NCBI GenBank assembly: GCA_003993805.1
Contig: RSEF01000002.1
Coordinates: 7,041,021-7,105,020 of the forward strand
Length of the DNA: 64,000 nt
Reading direction: 5' to 3'
Source: Himantopus leucocephalus
Lineage: Eukaryota > Chordata > Aves > Charadriiformes > Recurvirostridae
Below the pieces are notes generated by a model that worked only from the letters and a program-made list of their open reading frames with translations, had not been told where the DNA came from and made no database searches. Of this stretch, positions 24,999 to 36,821 are shown piece by piece. The position numbers were made by a program, and so were the translations under genes. Positions within the stretch are counted from its first letter, which is position 1. Every line of letters starts with the position of its first letter.

Positions 24999-26781
24999 AA
25001 CAACGCTTGTTAGCAGTTACACCTCTTAAAGGTCACATCACCAAAAGCAAGACAACACAGGCTTAGCAAACATATTAAATGCACAACTATTTAAGGGCAT
25101 AGACCAGTCCTGAATCTGTGCAACCTTGTCAAAGATTATGGCTAGGTAGCAAAAATAGTGTCATTGTGATACATTTCAGGATTCTGTGCATAATTCCAGG
25201 TGTCTTTCCTGATTTCCATGTAGAGTCCATTCAAAATAAGTGGCAGGCAGGTAACAATCCTTTTCTTCCGCTAGACAGGCTATAGGCAATGTTAATGGCA
25301 CCTGTTTAGTTCATCACATTCTTACAACTACACCTTGTCTGTGGAGAGCTTGTCTTCATTGAAATGTTTCTTCGTGCTTGGATTCAAATTTTACCCTTAA
25401 TCTAGCTCACCAAGTATTAATTTCTCTGATTCCACAGAAAACTTGTTTCCAAACTTTTCTAAAGGAATCAACAGGCACGTAGCTTCCACAAACCACATCT
25501 GAACTTCAGTCATTCATAAAAGACCACTACTAAGTCTGCAACTGAGCAGGAAAATCCTGTGTTTTTTAGTGCTGTAAACCAACACTCTGACCACTCTGAT
25601 AGATTTTCTTTTTTCAGCTGGCAGAAGCCAAGTATTTTCTTATTTTCAGTGTTCCAGCAGCATTACCAACATGAAAAGATGTCTGAAAATTGCACAATGC
25701 CTGTTTTGAATAAATGATGATAAAGGCTTGATAACACAGTAGATAATGCTTATAATGCACACACTTCCTCCTAATGAAACTCCACATCTATGCACGTGTT
25801 CTCCAGCAGCTTAAAAAAGGCATATAGCTATATCACCCTGGTTGCAAAAATAGATTTAGTCTTCAACTTATGACATAGGTTCTGTTTTCGGAGCAGAAGG
25901 TCACAGGCACCCTTTGCAATAATGACCATAAGGTCTGAACAATCACGGTGTGTGACATAAATGACAACCATGAAACACACACTGCAATGCATTTGCTATG
26001 CATCCCACTAAGTCATGTGAATGTAATGTAATTTACTGTCATGCTAAATTATATGAAAATTTAAGGACTCTATATACCATTCTATGAATCCTCGATGTCA
26101 AAAACTGAAGTACCATGTTATGTTTTGGTTCTCTACCGTGTAAATAATGCTTTCATGCTTTAAAGATTTCATATGTAGTTATATGCAAGCAATTTAAGAG
26201 AGACAGTAATACAGAAGCAAACACTAAACTGAAGCGTTATATTCCAGTTCCTACAACTACCTAAAGAATAAACACAAAAGTCATTCTGCAGCAGAAATTG
26301 TCATATACATCACTGTTTCAGCTCACTGCTAGTACTAGAAATAGTTCAGTAGTAGCATAGCACTGTATCACCAAACCACCAATAACATTTTATATTTATT
26401 GATGGCATCTCATATTTGTGTGTATACATGAGTTCTCCTTTCCAGGAGAAAAACATGTTCCATTCAAGATAGATTCAAGCTGCTTTTTCTTTTTGTCTTT
26501 GAAGACATGCATAACTCTCCCTACTTGTTAGGCCATAACACTTTCTCCAGTGTGTCTACAGTGCAAACAATAGTAGAAAATTGAGATAGCAGTCCTCTGC
26601 AACTAGATCAGGCCCTGAACGCAGGCTAATTGTCAAAGTTTGATGATCAGTCTAAGGTAACATAGCCCTCAAAGGGTCTATTTCTATGCCAGACAGACAT
26701 ATTCTGTGATATCTCCTGTCTGCTACTGATGTCCTCCTTGATGCTTCGTTTCTCTTGTAAGCAACTCTGCTCTTTCATTAT

Positions 26782-26994
26782 GAAAGTTCTTCACAGAAAG
26801 GGTTGTTAAGCATTGGAACAGGCTGCCCAGGGAAGTGGTGGAGTCACCATCCCTGGAGGTATTTAAAAGACGGGTAGACGTGGTGCTGAGGGACATGGTT
26901 TAGTGGTGGTTTTGGCAGTGTTAGGTTGATGGTTGGACTTGATGATCTTCAAGGTCCCTTCCAAACTAGGCAATTCTATGATTCTATGATTCTC
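26782..26994 (+). mobile_element. CR1 LINE 3' fragment with intact octamer tail
   Basis: Reads TTCTTCACAGAAAGGGTTGT, CATTGGAACAGGCTGCCCAG, CATCCCTGGAGGTATTTAAA, GGTTGGACTTGATGATCTTC and ends in repeated ATTCTATG units. It is the best-preserved CR1 in the window, about 213 bases, 5'-truncated and without coding capacity. Confidence 0.92.
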
Positions 26995-28747
26995 TATGGA
27001 TGGGATGCCTTTTGATATAAATTCAGCTCTTCTTCAAAGGGATGAGAATTATATGTGGTACTTCAGTCACCATGAATGTCCATAATTTGGTCTACCAACA
27101 GCCATGCTGACACAGTTTTGGCTCCTTTCTATTCCCATTAGCCCTGACAAGCCAGCACACAGGCACACCAACCTACTTCCATGATTGTCCATACATCATC
27201 ACCAAAATGATTGTTGAATGCTGTCTTCAGGGTCAAATTCTGCTTTTGGTCACATCTGAGCAGCTCCCTTGAATGCAATGTGGTGCCCAGGTGAAATTTG
27301 GCATAAATTGAACCTTGCAGGTCTGTGAATAAGCACTGGAACCCCACAGGTGGAGATCCCTACTTTCCATTTAACTCCTGATCCCTCTAGGAGTGACATT
27401 TTCTTCTGTTTCAGTAATTCCCAATACCTTTCCTGAGAGCAAAAGTCTCACCATCCACATTTCTGTGAGGTTCCTTCCACACTCATTACTTGCTCCTCCA
27501 GGCAAATTCACACTCCTCTGAGCCCACAGTCCTCACAGGCTCACAGGTATAAATAAAGAAGGTTGGATGACACCATTTAGGAGCAGAATCTCCTACCAGA
27601 AAAAGTGATGTTTTAAAGAAGCAGTCGTTTTCAATAAGCTGATTATCAGTTTGTGTTATGCTTTAAAACCAAAAAAACGAAGAGCTTCCTTAATTACAGG
27701 GGCAGCTATTATGACTGCAAACATGAATTCTTTCTTTTTTCCTTCAGATAGATTCAAAGTGCAATCTCAACACTTCTGAGCAAATACCTCTTGTCCTTTC
27801 AGATCCTTAATATATCAGCCCTTTAGGGAGGAATCCAAATTTAAACTTCAAGGCCACAGAGCCTCAGGACAACTCAAAGTCTGCCCTATGAGAGCAAGGG
27901 GGAGGACAGTTGCAGATTTAATTTTAGGGAAACATTTCTCTCTCCTCGTCTCCCTCTCCCCCTACCTCCTTTTCCCAAGAAAACAAACTTTTTTTTTTTT
28001 TTCATTCTTAGATCACATTAGAAGCTGATTCCCTCATCTCCTTTGAAATAATTGACCAGCTTATTCCTCATCTGCAGCTTCCTAAAGTGATCCCTAGACT
28101 GAAGTGCTGTTCTCATCAGCCCACCCAGCAATTACCAGGAGCCAAGAAGCAGCCTGCAAAAACTGTGACAGAACAAAATAATTTCACAGTGATTTATTAG
28201 GCATGCAGCCATTAATGACTTTGCAAGTGTGGAAAGCAAGATGGAGGGGCAGAGCCCGAGCCAACACTAGCTGTCAGAACTTCATTGTCATCTATTGGGT
28301 TAGAAATATTTAAGCCATCTGATGTTTCAGCCTGGCACCCTGACATAACAACAGGCCTGGAAACAGCAATAAATTTGCATGTTGAGGAGCCTGTTCAAAA
28401 TCATAGAGGTTGACAAAGAGATGGGAGGAAGTGTACAGATGTTTGTCTGTGTGACACTGAAAATAAAAGTTCATGATCTCAAAGAGCATCCTTCTACTGC
28501 ATCAACTCTGCTGTCAGGGCTGAAGTACCAGAGGCAACAGTCACTTCACTGAACTGAAAGATGTTTTTATATTCATTTGCAGATGTTATTTTTGTCCTTA
28601 CTGTGAAAAAAACTCTTTGTTCTTTTGAATAAAAAGTCACCTTGTGATCTATTTGGAAAAAATCCAAGGAAGTGCCAAGGTTCTGCAATTTCCACCTGCT
28701 GGGAGAAGCAGGTGCTTCGCACTTGCCATGGTGAAGCTCTTGAGACA

Positions 28748-28842
28748 GGTTCTGCCCTCAGCTGTGCTAGCGTAAATACAACATTACTTTACTGGCACTG
28801 ACTGAATTATCCCAGATGAAATTCAAAGCAAGAGCAGAATCC
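28748..28842. repeat. palindromic ancient repeat (TTCTGCCCTC / GAGCAGAAT arms)
   Basis: GGTTCTGCCCTC at 28748-28759 pairs with GAGCAGAATCC at 28832-28842. Between them lie CTGTGCTAGCGTAAATAC and ACTGGCACTGACTGAATTAT, decayed forms of an 'acactagtgtaaatc ... actgaagtcagtgg' palindrome that, from memory, is widespread in reptiles and birds. A similar core fragment (CACTGAAGTCAGTGGAGCTC) occurs at about 49,332-49,351. The origin, MITE or other, is not established here. Confidence 0.45.
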
Positions 28843-30679
28843 CTCTTTTTTTTTGCAGCAACACGGGATTACAATGGTAACATTAACATTAGAACAGATC
28901 AATTTTGCAAGATGACAAAAGAACATGCTGATCTCACTGCTGTGAGCTCCTACTCAGCAGACAATTATGTCCCATCTTAGAATAGAGTTTCTAAAATGTT
29001 CAAAGCAATGTACAAGCATTAACTTCTAATGGCTTAAAAAGGAATTTTAAAATGCTAATGTCTTCATATTACAAATGTGATGCATCTAGAGAGCAAAGGT
29101 TTCTATTCAAATCTGTAGCAGCTTTCAAAGATATTTGGACCAGAAATTTCCATTTAGGCATCTCTGATTTCAAGACTTCAGAACATGCTGCTGGGAAAGA
29201 TGGAGGTTGGTATGACCTCTGCTTTACAAAGGCCCCTGCAATTATATTATGGTCCATCTCAATTACTAGTTTGTTAGTCAGTTGCGCATTTGCGAAGAAA
29301 ACAACAAACAAACAAAACAAAAAGTTGTTCATTCAGTCCAGCAATTTAGCAAACACTTCCCAGACATGCTAACAGCATAGAGTGGCCCTCACTTTACTCT
29401 TGGCTACTGCATGGCAAGTTGAGAGCTGCTAGGAAACCCAACTGGCAAGAACTTAGTGGTCTGCCACTATTCCCAGAAGCGAGGGTTGGGCACCACCCAC
29501 TTGCGCCGAAGGAGACTGAACACAGAAAGAAGGTTGAAAATAGAGCATTTCCAGACTTTTTGTATCATGTTTTGTTCTTGCTTGAGAAAGATGTACCTGA
29601 GAAATGACCTGGAGTGTTGCAAGACACAAAACCAGCTTTCTTAAATTGATCCATTTTTCCCACTGTCACAGACAAACCCCAAAAATAAAAATATGTGGGA
29701 GAGAGAAGCATACAACATTCTTTTCAGACATGTCTATTATTCCACAATCCTTTAACCTAACTGTAGCATATTTTGCATTACTCTTTTTTTTTGCACAATA
29801 TTTGTCTTACGTTTTCAGTCAGCATTTCTATGTGACTAATAAATTTTAGGGTAGCCTGCATCACAACAGTACCTTTCTATCCCACTGCTTTCTCTTTCAG
29901 AATTGACTCCTCTCTCCCCTCCTACTCAGACCTTGTTAGTCCTTTTCTTGTTCCTAATTTGAAGATCTCAATGAGCAAGAATTACATGTCTCAGCAATAA
30001 ACATAATCTCACAGCAAAACAAAGAAGAGGATGAACAAAATAAAAATTACTGTCTGGTGAAAGCTCCCTTGACAACTACAGCTACACTGACAGGCGCCAC
30101 TGAAATAATAGGAATGATGCTTCAAAACAACAGCCAAGAAAACGTTATGAAAGAGAAAAAAAAACAGTCTAAATGGATCTTTTCAAATGCAGATTCCACT
30201 GTCAAATTAGGAGAATGAGAAAAATGTTCTTTCTTACAGAACAGTCATATTTAAATTCTGCCATATACCAGAAAAACACCAAAAATGTGAGTACAGCCTG
30301 AAGGATCCTGGGACCAATAGTCCATTTGAGGAGTGCTAGAATGATGCAGAATGGAACAGAAGGATCATATTTTTGGGATGGGGAGGTGGGATGGAAGATG
30401 TTATTTCATTACCAAATCTTGAATTGCTTCCAACTAGGTGAACAATAAAACTCATGTCGACTTCAGTGCAATATCAGGCATTTGCAGGCTTGTATCTGAA
30501 TAACTACCACTACCTAAGTGACAAGCTGCATAGCAAAGAAGCCAAGAGATTAATGAACATGAAAAACTATGGTCCACTACCAACGATCTTCCATCCAAGA
30601 CAGAACTAAGGCAACACCCATGAAGAAAGGGAGGCAACTAGGAAAAAGCATTAGCCTTCCTCTGTCAATAATGCTTAAG

Positions 30680-30750
30680 TGCAAACAAGTTACTTAGGCA
30701 CTTTTTCCACCTCAGCTTCACAACCATAAAATGGGGAAAATTTCTGTAAG
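30680..30750 (+). mobile_element. MIR-like SINE remnant
   Basis: ACAAGTTACTTAGGCACTTT, then CCTCAGCTTCACAACCATAA followed by AATGGGGAAAAT follow the MIR/CORE-SINE order 'caagtcacttaacctctctgtgcctcagtttccccatctgtaaaatggggataat'. Short and diverged. Confidence 0.5.
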
Positions 30751-30937
30751 TACTGGTGTGGCCACAGTTATCTGCTGGTCGGAAGGTATTTCAAAAGCAC
30801 CAGATAGATCCTGTAAAATTCTGCAGCAACCACAGCATCTCCCGTACTACCTACGGCTCATTAGCAGGCAAAAAATGCAGCTTCTTGGAGCAGAGGTGGC
30901 GATCCAGCTGCACAGATGTTCCTGGCTAGACTGAGTC

Positions 30938-30963
30938 GGGGGGGGGGGGGGGGGGGGGCTATN
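30938..30963. repeat. poly-G run followed by single N
   Basis: Twenty-one G residues (30938-30958), then CTAT and an isolated N at 30963. It is probably an assembly-difficult homopolymer. Confidence 0.9.
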
Positions 30964-32376
30964 GAAAGAGATGACAGACAGGATGGAAAGGAATAAGGTG
31001 CACAGGGTGAGTGGCACTTTGGTGTGGTACATTTTATTTTCTTCGTATTTTACATCCCTATTGTGAAATACTACTGGTAACATGGCAAAGACTATTGCCT
31101 AAAAACTGCAGTCACAAACGCATAGGCAACACCCATGTTAGCAGAAACAGACCCTTTTATCCTAGTTCTGAATGCACTCAGAGCTCCAGAAGTTTGGCTT
31201 AGGCTCCTGGGCTTGCATTCCTCTCCAGAGAAAAATGAAATCTGCAGAAGAGCCATGTATTTCTCCACCATTTTATTCCACAAGCTCAAGACACCCAATA
31301 AATTTGCTTTGACTTCTTATTCTTCCCTAAAACAAAGGAAAAACATAGAACCAGAAATATCTTTTTGCTCCCTAGTGGCCTGGCAGAGACACGTATAGGA
31401 CTGTTTCCCACTTTTATATAATGAGATTCAAAAAAAAAAAAACAAAAAAACACCAGATTGCACAGAAAAAGATACAGAGACTCTGCCATTTCTTGCCAGA
31501 AGCACTAAAACCAAAAGCACATAGTGACTGAGAATGAAAACCTAAACAGTTACATAGATAACAAGAACATCCTAATAGTAAAGAAAAACAATAATCAGAA
31601 AGGCATGTAAACTCTGAAGACAGTGCCAGCCAGCCTTTTAGTACTCACTGAGAAACTTTTGGTCTGAGGTTATTCTGTATCTATATACTATAGTTTCTTG
31701 CATATTTCTTTATAGTGTGTATATACAAAACAAGAGTCAGTGAAGAGACTGCATGGCTCACTAGTCTGCTCCACCATGGCAATACAACTGTCCCTGCTCT
31801 TTCGGCAATAAACAGACTGCTTGTGTCCAAATCTGAGCGAGCTCTGGGTTCCCCAGCCCTCGGAAATTCAGATGTGGATTAGTCTTGAGAGAGGGAAGAG
31901 TCAGATTAAACACTCTGATTCAGCCACAAGGCACGGACAGTTCCCAGAGCCAAACCTGGGGATGTTGAGACCAGCGTTCGGGGCTGAACAGACCTTTCGC
32001 TAAACTGTACTGCGAGTCTGCGTGTGAACTGGATGAGACATACTGAACCAAACCCACAGCCCAGGGCAGGGGAGCAGTGGTGCAGCTGGAGTTATCCTCA
32101 CTCCTCCGTGCCACGGACGCTACACACTGAGCTCCCAGCACTGGACAGGGGGGCAGAGACCAGGGGAGCCCCCCACGCTCCAGCCCACCTCAGATGTGGA
32201 GGACTTGTCTGTTGCACGGGCTGCACTCCCCAGCCCAGCATCCCCCAAACTCCAGACCGCAGCGGCAGGAAACACCTCTCTTCACCTTTCGCTGTGCTAC
32301 ATGTCAGAGAAAAACATGTCCCAGCACCCAAGCCACGCCAGCTGCCGAAGGGGAGGAAGAGCAAGGAGCCACTTAC

Positions 32377-32475
32377 GGGGATGTGCACTCGCAACATGAG
32401 TTTCTTCTGGCTGGAGCTTTTCCTGCTGCTGCTGCTGGAGGCATCTTTCTTCTTGTCCATGGCAGTGCTTCCCAT
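32377..32475 (-). CDS. candidate first coding exon of an unidentified minus-strand gene
   Basis: On the minus strand, ATG at 32475 (MGSTAM...) and a second ATG at 32460 in a GCCATGG Kozak context open a frame of 28-33 codons. It is Lys/Asp-rich, then Ser-rich (DASSSSSRKSSSQ), and ends in KKLMLRVHIP exactly at a consensus donor (CCC/GTAAGT; exon end 32377, phase 0). The CpG island lies just upstream in transcription direction. The hydrophobic-R-V-x-I-P ending resembles the first strand of a ubiquitin-like/FERM-type fold, and SHANK N-termini have a comparable pattern, but no downstream exon confirms any family. The 34-residue poly-Ser/Lys character alone would not be convincing; start, donor and island together are. 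The product is unknown. Confidence 0.45.
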
Positions 32476-32607
32476 CCCTTCACCCAGGCGTGGTGCTGGG
32501 CGATGGATCTGGAGAGGGAGGCTCCTCTTCCACCTCTCCCCACCGTCCCACCGGCCGCAGTTACTCCAGGCTCCTTATTTTCTTTTTTCTTTTCTTTTCT
32601 TTTTTTT

Positions 32608-32707
32608 NNNNNNNNNNNNNNNNNNNNNNNNNNNNNNNNNNNNNNNNNNNNNNNNNNNNNNNNNNNNNNNNNNNNNNNNNNNNNNNNNNNNNNNNNNNNN
32701 NNNNNNN
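32608..32707. other. assembly gap (100 N)
   Basis: Exactly 100 Ns, flanked on the left by a T-rich tract (32575-32607) and on the right by an A/C-rich tract. Sequence of the CpG-island promoter or 5'UTR of the minus-strand gene may be lost here. Confidence 0.99.
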
Positions 32708-33530
32708 ACCCAAAAAACACCCAAACGCCACAAAAACCCGAAAAGGGGAAGGCGCTCGGGGAGGAGGCGGTTCTGACAGACCGGCGGCCCGCGGATGTTC
32801 CGCGGCGGGCGGGCTCGGCGCCCCGTGGGGAGCTCGGCGGGCGAGCGCTGCCCGGCGGAGCCCGGCCGGGGCGGGAGGAGGTGCCCGGGCGCTGCCGAGG
32901 GCCCCGGCCGGCTCGCCGGGAAGTGCAAAGCCAGCACAGCACAACTTCCCCCCCCGCGGCGAGCTCCGCACCCCTCCGCGTATGCGGGGCGCGTCACTGG
33001 CCCTGGCTCCCGCTCGCCCTGGGCCGCCNCCCCCCCTTTTTTTTTTTTTTTTTTTTTTGGGGGGGGGGGGGCGAGAGAAGAGGAGCTGGGGCTGTGCCCG
33101 CATCCCCCGGGCTGCCGGAGCACGGGGGTGGGCGAAAAGGCTGGGTTTCACCTTGCCAGAAACGCACAAAGGCGGCGCGGCTCCTTTCCCTCCCGACCTC
33201 ACGGGCCGATTCCTCCCTTTCCCCGGGATTCCTGCCGGCCGTGCCCTAAAGGAGGGTTATTTCCCCCGGAGGCAGCCCCTTCCCCACCCCTCCGTCCCCG
33301 CAGCGCTCCCGGGCCAGCAGCAGCCTTGCGCAACCCGGCTCCGCACAGCCCGGCCCGGCTGCTGCGGCGGCCCCGCGGCCCGGGGGACGGCGCCGGGCAG
33401 GGGGGCCAGCCCCGGGCCCCTGCCAGGCTCACCCCCGCCGGGCAAAACCGCCGGGCTGCCCCGCTCCCCCGCGGCCGGGGAGCCTGTGCCAAGCCCAGGA
33501 GGGCCCCGGTCCACTCTTGAACGTCGGGGC
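32708..33530 (-). promoter_or_regulatory. CpG island, probable promoter of the minus-strand gene
   Basis: GC content and CpG density jump sharply relative to flanks (many GCGG, CCGCGG and GGGCGG SP1-type boxes, for example around 32780-32900 and 33340-33480). No TATA box is obvious, as usual for island promoters. Long apparent frames here on both strands are by-products of the low stop-codon frequency. The island lies immediately upstream of the minus-strand exon at 32377-32475, which fixes the likely direction; bidirectional activity cannot be excluded. Confidence 0.6.
33029..33071. repeat. C7-T22-G13 homopolymer block after single N
   Basis: N at 33029 is followed by seven Cs, 22 Ts (33037-33058) and 13 Gs (33059-33071). 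Three abutting homopolymers inside a GC-rich island are more likely a mis-assembled difficult stretch than faithful sequence. Confidence 0.8.
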
Positions 33531-34389
33531 GTTTGGGTTTTTTTTTTTTTCCGCTCCCTCCCTCCAAAAAGCCTTCAAAAGCCAATGCAAATTCAGCCGA
33601 GCAAAAAGAGGCAGATCACACCCCGCGGGCAAACGATTTTGGCGTTACAGAGTATCAGAAAATGAAAAGCTTCCAGAATCCGCTTCACCTGTGGCTGCGC
33701 CGGTTGCTGGTGTTTGGGAGCACGCTGAGCTGCAGCTACAGAGCAAACCCACGCCGAGGCCACCCCTGCTGCCAGGCGGGCTGGCAGGGCTCAGATTTTT
33801 GGACAGCAAAGAGAGAGAGGGATGACTTTGCCTTAAAACAGCAAGTCGTTTTCATACACATATGTCGTGGTTTAGAAACAACATACATACTGAAACAAAC
33901 ATACATTCTGGATGATCAAAATATGAGGTTTTCCTTTAGAAGTGACTCTTCCCTTGACAATCTCTGCACTATTTTACGCTGTCTGAATTTGACCATTAGC
34001 CACATCTGTGCTGTAACACAGACCTTCGATCACATCACTTAAAGACAGATTTTCACTGGGTTCAAAGCTGTGCACGTATTCAATCACCATCTACACCACA
34101 ATTACTTCTATCAGATCTCACAGGATTCACTAAAACAATGATTTTTATAAGCGCTGAGGGGAAAAGGGGAAGTGTTTTCCACAAAAATCTTATCTTCTGA
34201 AAAAATACAGGACTGTGATGGCTATCTTCAAGAAATACAAGCATTCAGATTTATTTCCCTCCTTACGGAAGTCTCAGATGCAAAGCTAGGTCAGGTATAA
34301 AGTCCGCAGCCATTTCTCTAAAACCATACAGAATCAAATAAAAATATGAACCCTTTTCTTTAGTGTTATATATAACTGTCCTATAGGTT

Positions 34390-34700
34390 CCTACAGGACA
34401 TCATGGAAGGAAACAGACCCAGAAATGAGACCGCAGGGGTTAACAACATTGTCACCGGGTCAGGAAGGGATATTAACGGCACATGGACGGAGGAAGCAGA
34501 ATTCCCCCAGAGAGTAAACGGTGCCTGGGGCAGTCTGGGAGTCCCCCCAAAAAAGAGGAGCGGGGTCTGTAACACACTTTCCCCCAACGTTTACATAAAC
34601 CCTTCTGCCAACAAAGTGCTGCTGCCAAGGGGTGTGGGAATGACTGACCCCTGGAATCAAGAAGTGAGAAAATTACTAATAAACATGTCTATCAAAAAAC
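34390..34700. other. GC-elevated island of open frames, unidentified
   Basis: A plus-strand frame of 101 codons (ATG 34403, containing NGTWTEEAEF, GSLGVPPKKRSG and SPNVYINPSANKVLLPRG) and two minus-strand frames overlap in a block richer in GC than both flanks. There is no splice or promoter support. The plus frame has several N-x-S/T sequons. It could be a decayed processed pseudogene or element-derived piece, or chance; I do not recognise it. Confidence 0.2.
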
Positions 34701-35077
34701 TGTCATGACATTTTTCATTGCTAGTATTGGTCTGGACAGTTAAAAAATAAGAAAAAAAATTTAGAATTTCTTTAGAAGGATTTTAGCACTAGGTATCATA
34801 AGTAAGCAGACCTCCTGGCTGTTCTTTATTAAATTAACAAACATCTGAGGTGGAATAAGAACTACCATAGATATAACGAATTCCCTTATTTATGCAGAAT
34901 TGTTTCCTACAATATTATCATTTATTTTCCACATTCAGCATTTTAAATCTAAATTAATTCCTTTTCTTCTTGTAGATTATTTATAGGAATAATGGTGGAT
35001 AATGTGAAATAAGTTTTAGGAAGTACCATAAAGGCAGCATGGGCAAACTCCCAAATCTAAAAAACCCCCATGATCAG

Positions 35078-35099
35078 CCCCCCCCCCCCCCCCCCCCCC
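35078..35099. repeat. poly-C run (22)
   Basis: Twenty-two consecutive C residues; the longest G/C homopolymer in the window. Confidence 0.95.
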
Positions 35100-35257
35100 A
35101 TTGTCTATAAGCATATTTATAACTTTAATAATACCACAATGTGGGGTTATTCTTATTTTTCTCCTTTGATCCTCTGAGATCCCAAATATGACCTTTGATC
35201 CTCCAGTCATATTTTTAAACTTTTCATTGCAGCTCTGAGGATTAGAGACACATTAAA

Positions 35258-35290
35258 CAAACAAACAAACAAAACAAAAAAAAAAAAACC
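35258..35290. repeat. AAAC microsatellite grading into poly-A
   Basis: ACAAACAAACAAACAAAAC followed by a run of A. This may be a decayed retroposon tail, but no element body is recognisable beside it. Confidence 0.7.
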
Positions 35291-36795
35291 ACCAAAACCC
35301 AAACCAAAATCCTCCTACAGCTGCTAGACTCCAGGAGCTTGACTCCCCATAAAATCAAGTGTCAATAAGACCCTGCTATAAAATAATGACCAATTATTTC
35401 AGACAGTAACGCATCATGTTTTTATCCTTTTTTTTTATCTTTTGGGGACAAATGCAGCCATCACATGAACAAGCAGCATTGCAAATACTTTTAATGAGAG
35501 CTAAAATTATTTTTTCCAAGTTAAATCCTGTCAATTTGACTACAAACAAACGTGTTTTCAGAGGCACGTAAGCATCTAAATTACTAATTACACAGACTAA
35601 CGAGTACCAAAATACTTTTGTGAATATCACCCTGAGTACTCAGAGGTTTCGTGCATGCTCAGGGGGGGCAGCAGAAGAGGATCCCAAACACACCAGCCAC
35701 ATTTTGCCGCTCCCTAATACCACCTGCGTGNACCCCCCACCACAGGACTTGCCCTAGTTATTCCTTAAATACAGGTTGAGTCAATTTTTCCATGGTAAAT
35801 TCCCAGAGTACATTCCTAAGTTTATAAAATAGCTATAAAATTTTGCTTTGAGCCTTGGTTGTATCGATTATAGTTGCCGTAAGTAAAATAATATGTCACC
35901 AGCTAACTTTTGTGCTGAAATTTCACATGCAATATGTAGAGGTTTTTTTAAGACTTTAGATTTAAGTGAAAAAGTGTGTCTAAAAAAAGTGGTGCATGGG
36001 GAGAATTATGTGAGTTGCTGGTCGGTTTTAAATCTTTATTAAGACCAACAGTTTTTGCTAATGCTTTAAAGTTTGTTGTTAGTAATATTGCCAAGCACTT
36101 ATATATTTTATTACAGAAAAAAACTATCTATGAAAATAACAATTATTCTTTCTCTTCAGGCTACATAGTTAATCTTATTGTTAGCATTTTGTGTAGATTT
36201 TTCACACATGCAATCCATAAGTATTTTTCAGCCACTAAAACCTGTAGAAGTCCCATTTTTGGGGACTAAATTTCCCACTATAAATAATGCCTATATTACA
36301 CCCGGATAAATATTGTAATTTCTCAGATCAATCACATTATTTCTTACGTATGTGTATACATATATTCTTACTTGGGACTCTCAAACCTTTTTGAAATGTT
36401 TCCAGGATTTAAAGACAAATCCTTGAAAATCAATATATTTTGAAATCTGGATGCCCAAGAGCTTGTCTGGCTATTACTGTTATCTGGTATCCCAGCACCT
36501 ACTACGCTTCATCACCGCTGATTTTCTCTTTATTTTCTTCTTACACTAACTTTTACCCACACGGGTCTCTACAGTTCCTCTTCCACCTGTCCCTTTCTGC
36601 CCTGCTTCATATTCCACCTCTTCTTCTCATCCTTCCATTTTTGTTCTCCAGCTTTCTCTGTTCTCCATTCTGCCGCTCACTTTCCTGAGCATGCATAAAG
36701 TCAATTGTTCGGTTTCTGTTCAACACATTTATTAGATTGAATTCGACCCTGCTGTATAGGGCTCCTTAACTTAATCAACAGTACAATGTAATTAA

Positions 36796-36821
36796 CAGGA
36801 TGCAGTATCAGGATGCAGTAT
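36796..36821. repeat. two perfect 13-bp tandem copies (CAGGATGCAGTAT)
   Basis: CAGGATGCAGTAT is found at 36796-36808 and again at 36809-36821. Confidence 0.9.

Larger units (their letters stand above)
25000..32370. other. non-coding interval apart from the listed repeats
   Basis: No coding exon could be supported on either strand. If the minus-strand gene that starts at 32.5 kb is real, this stretch would be its first intron. It contains a possible conserved block at 28.1-28.4 kb and a poly-G run at 30.94 kb. Confidence 0.5.

Noticed and set aside
32377..32475. Assignment of the first exon to a SHANK gene because ACR neighbours SHANK3 in mammals and SHANK N-termini have a similar hydrophobic-R-V-x-I-P pattern
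   Set aside because: No ankyrin, SH3 or PDZ exon is visible in the 30 kb downstream, gene order does not fit well with the acrosin-like copy, and the match is only a few residues.
32024..33665. Long open frames (about 180-390 codons) on both strands
   Set aside because: They run through the 100-N gap and the homopolymer block and exist because the GC-rich island has few stop codons; all frames are equally open and none shows a domain.
33533..34042. 169-codon plus-strand frame leaving the CpG island
   Set aside because: It starts in a poly-T stretch, composition changes abruptly from island to AT-rich sequence inside the frame, and no domain is recognisable; a non-coding transcript is possible but unsupported.
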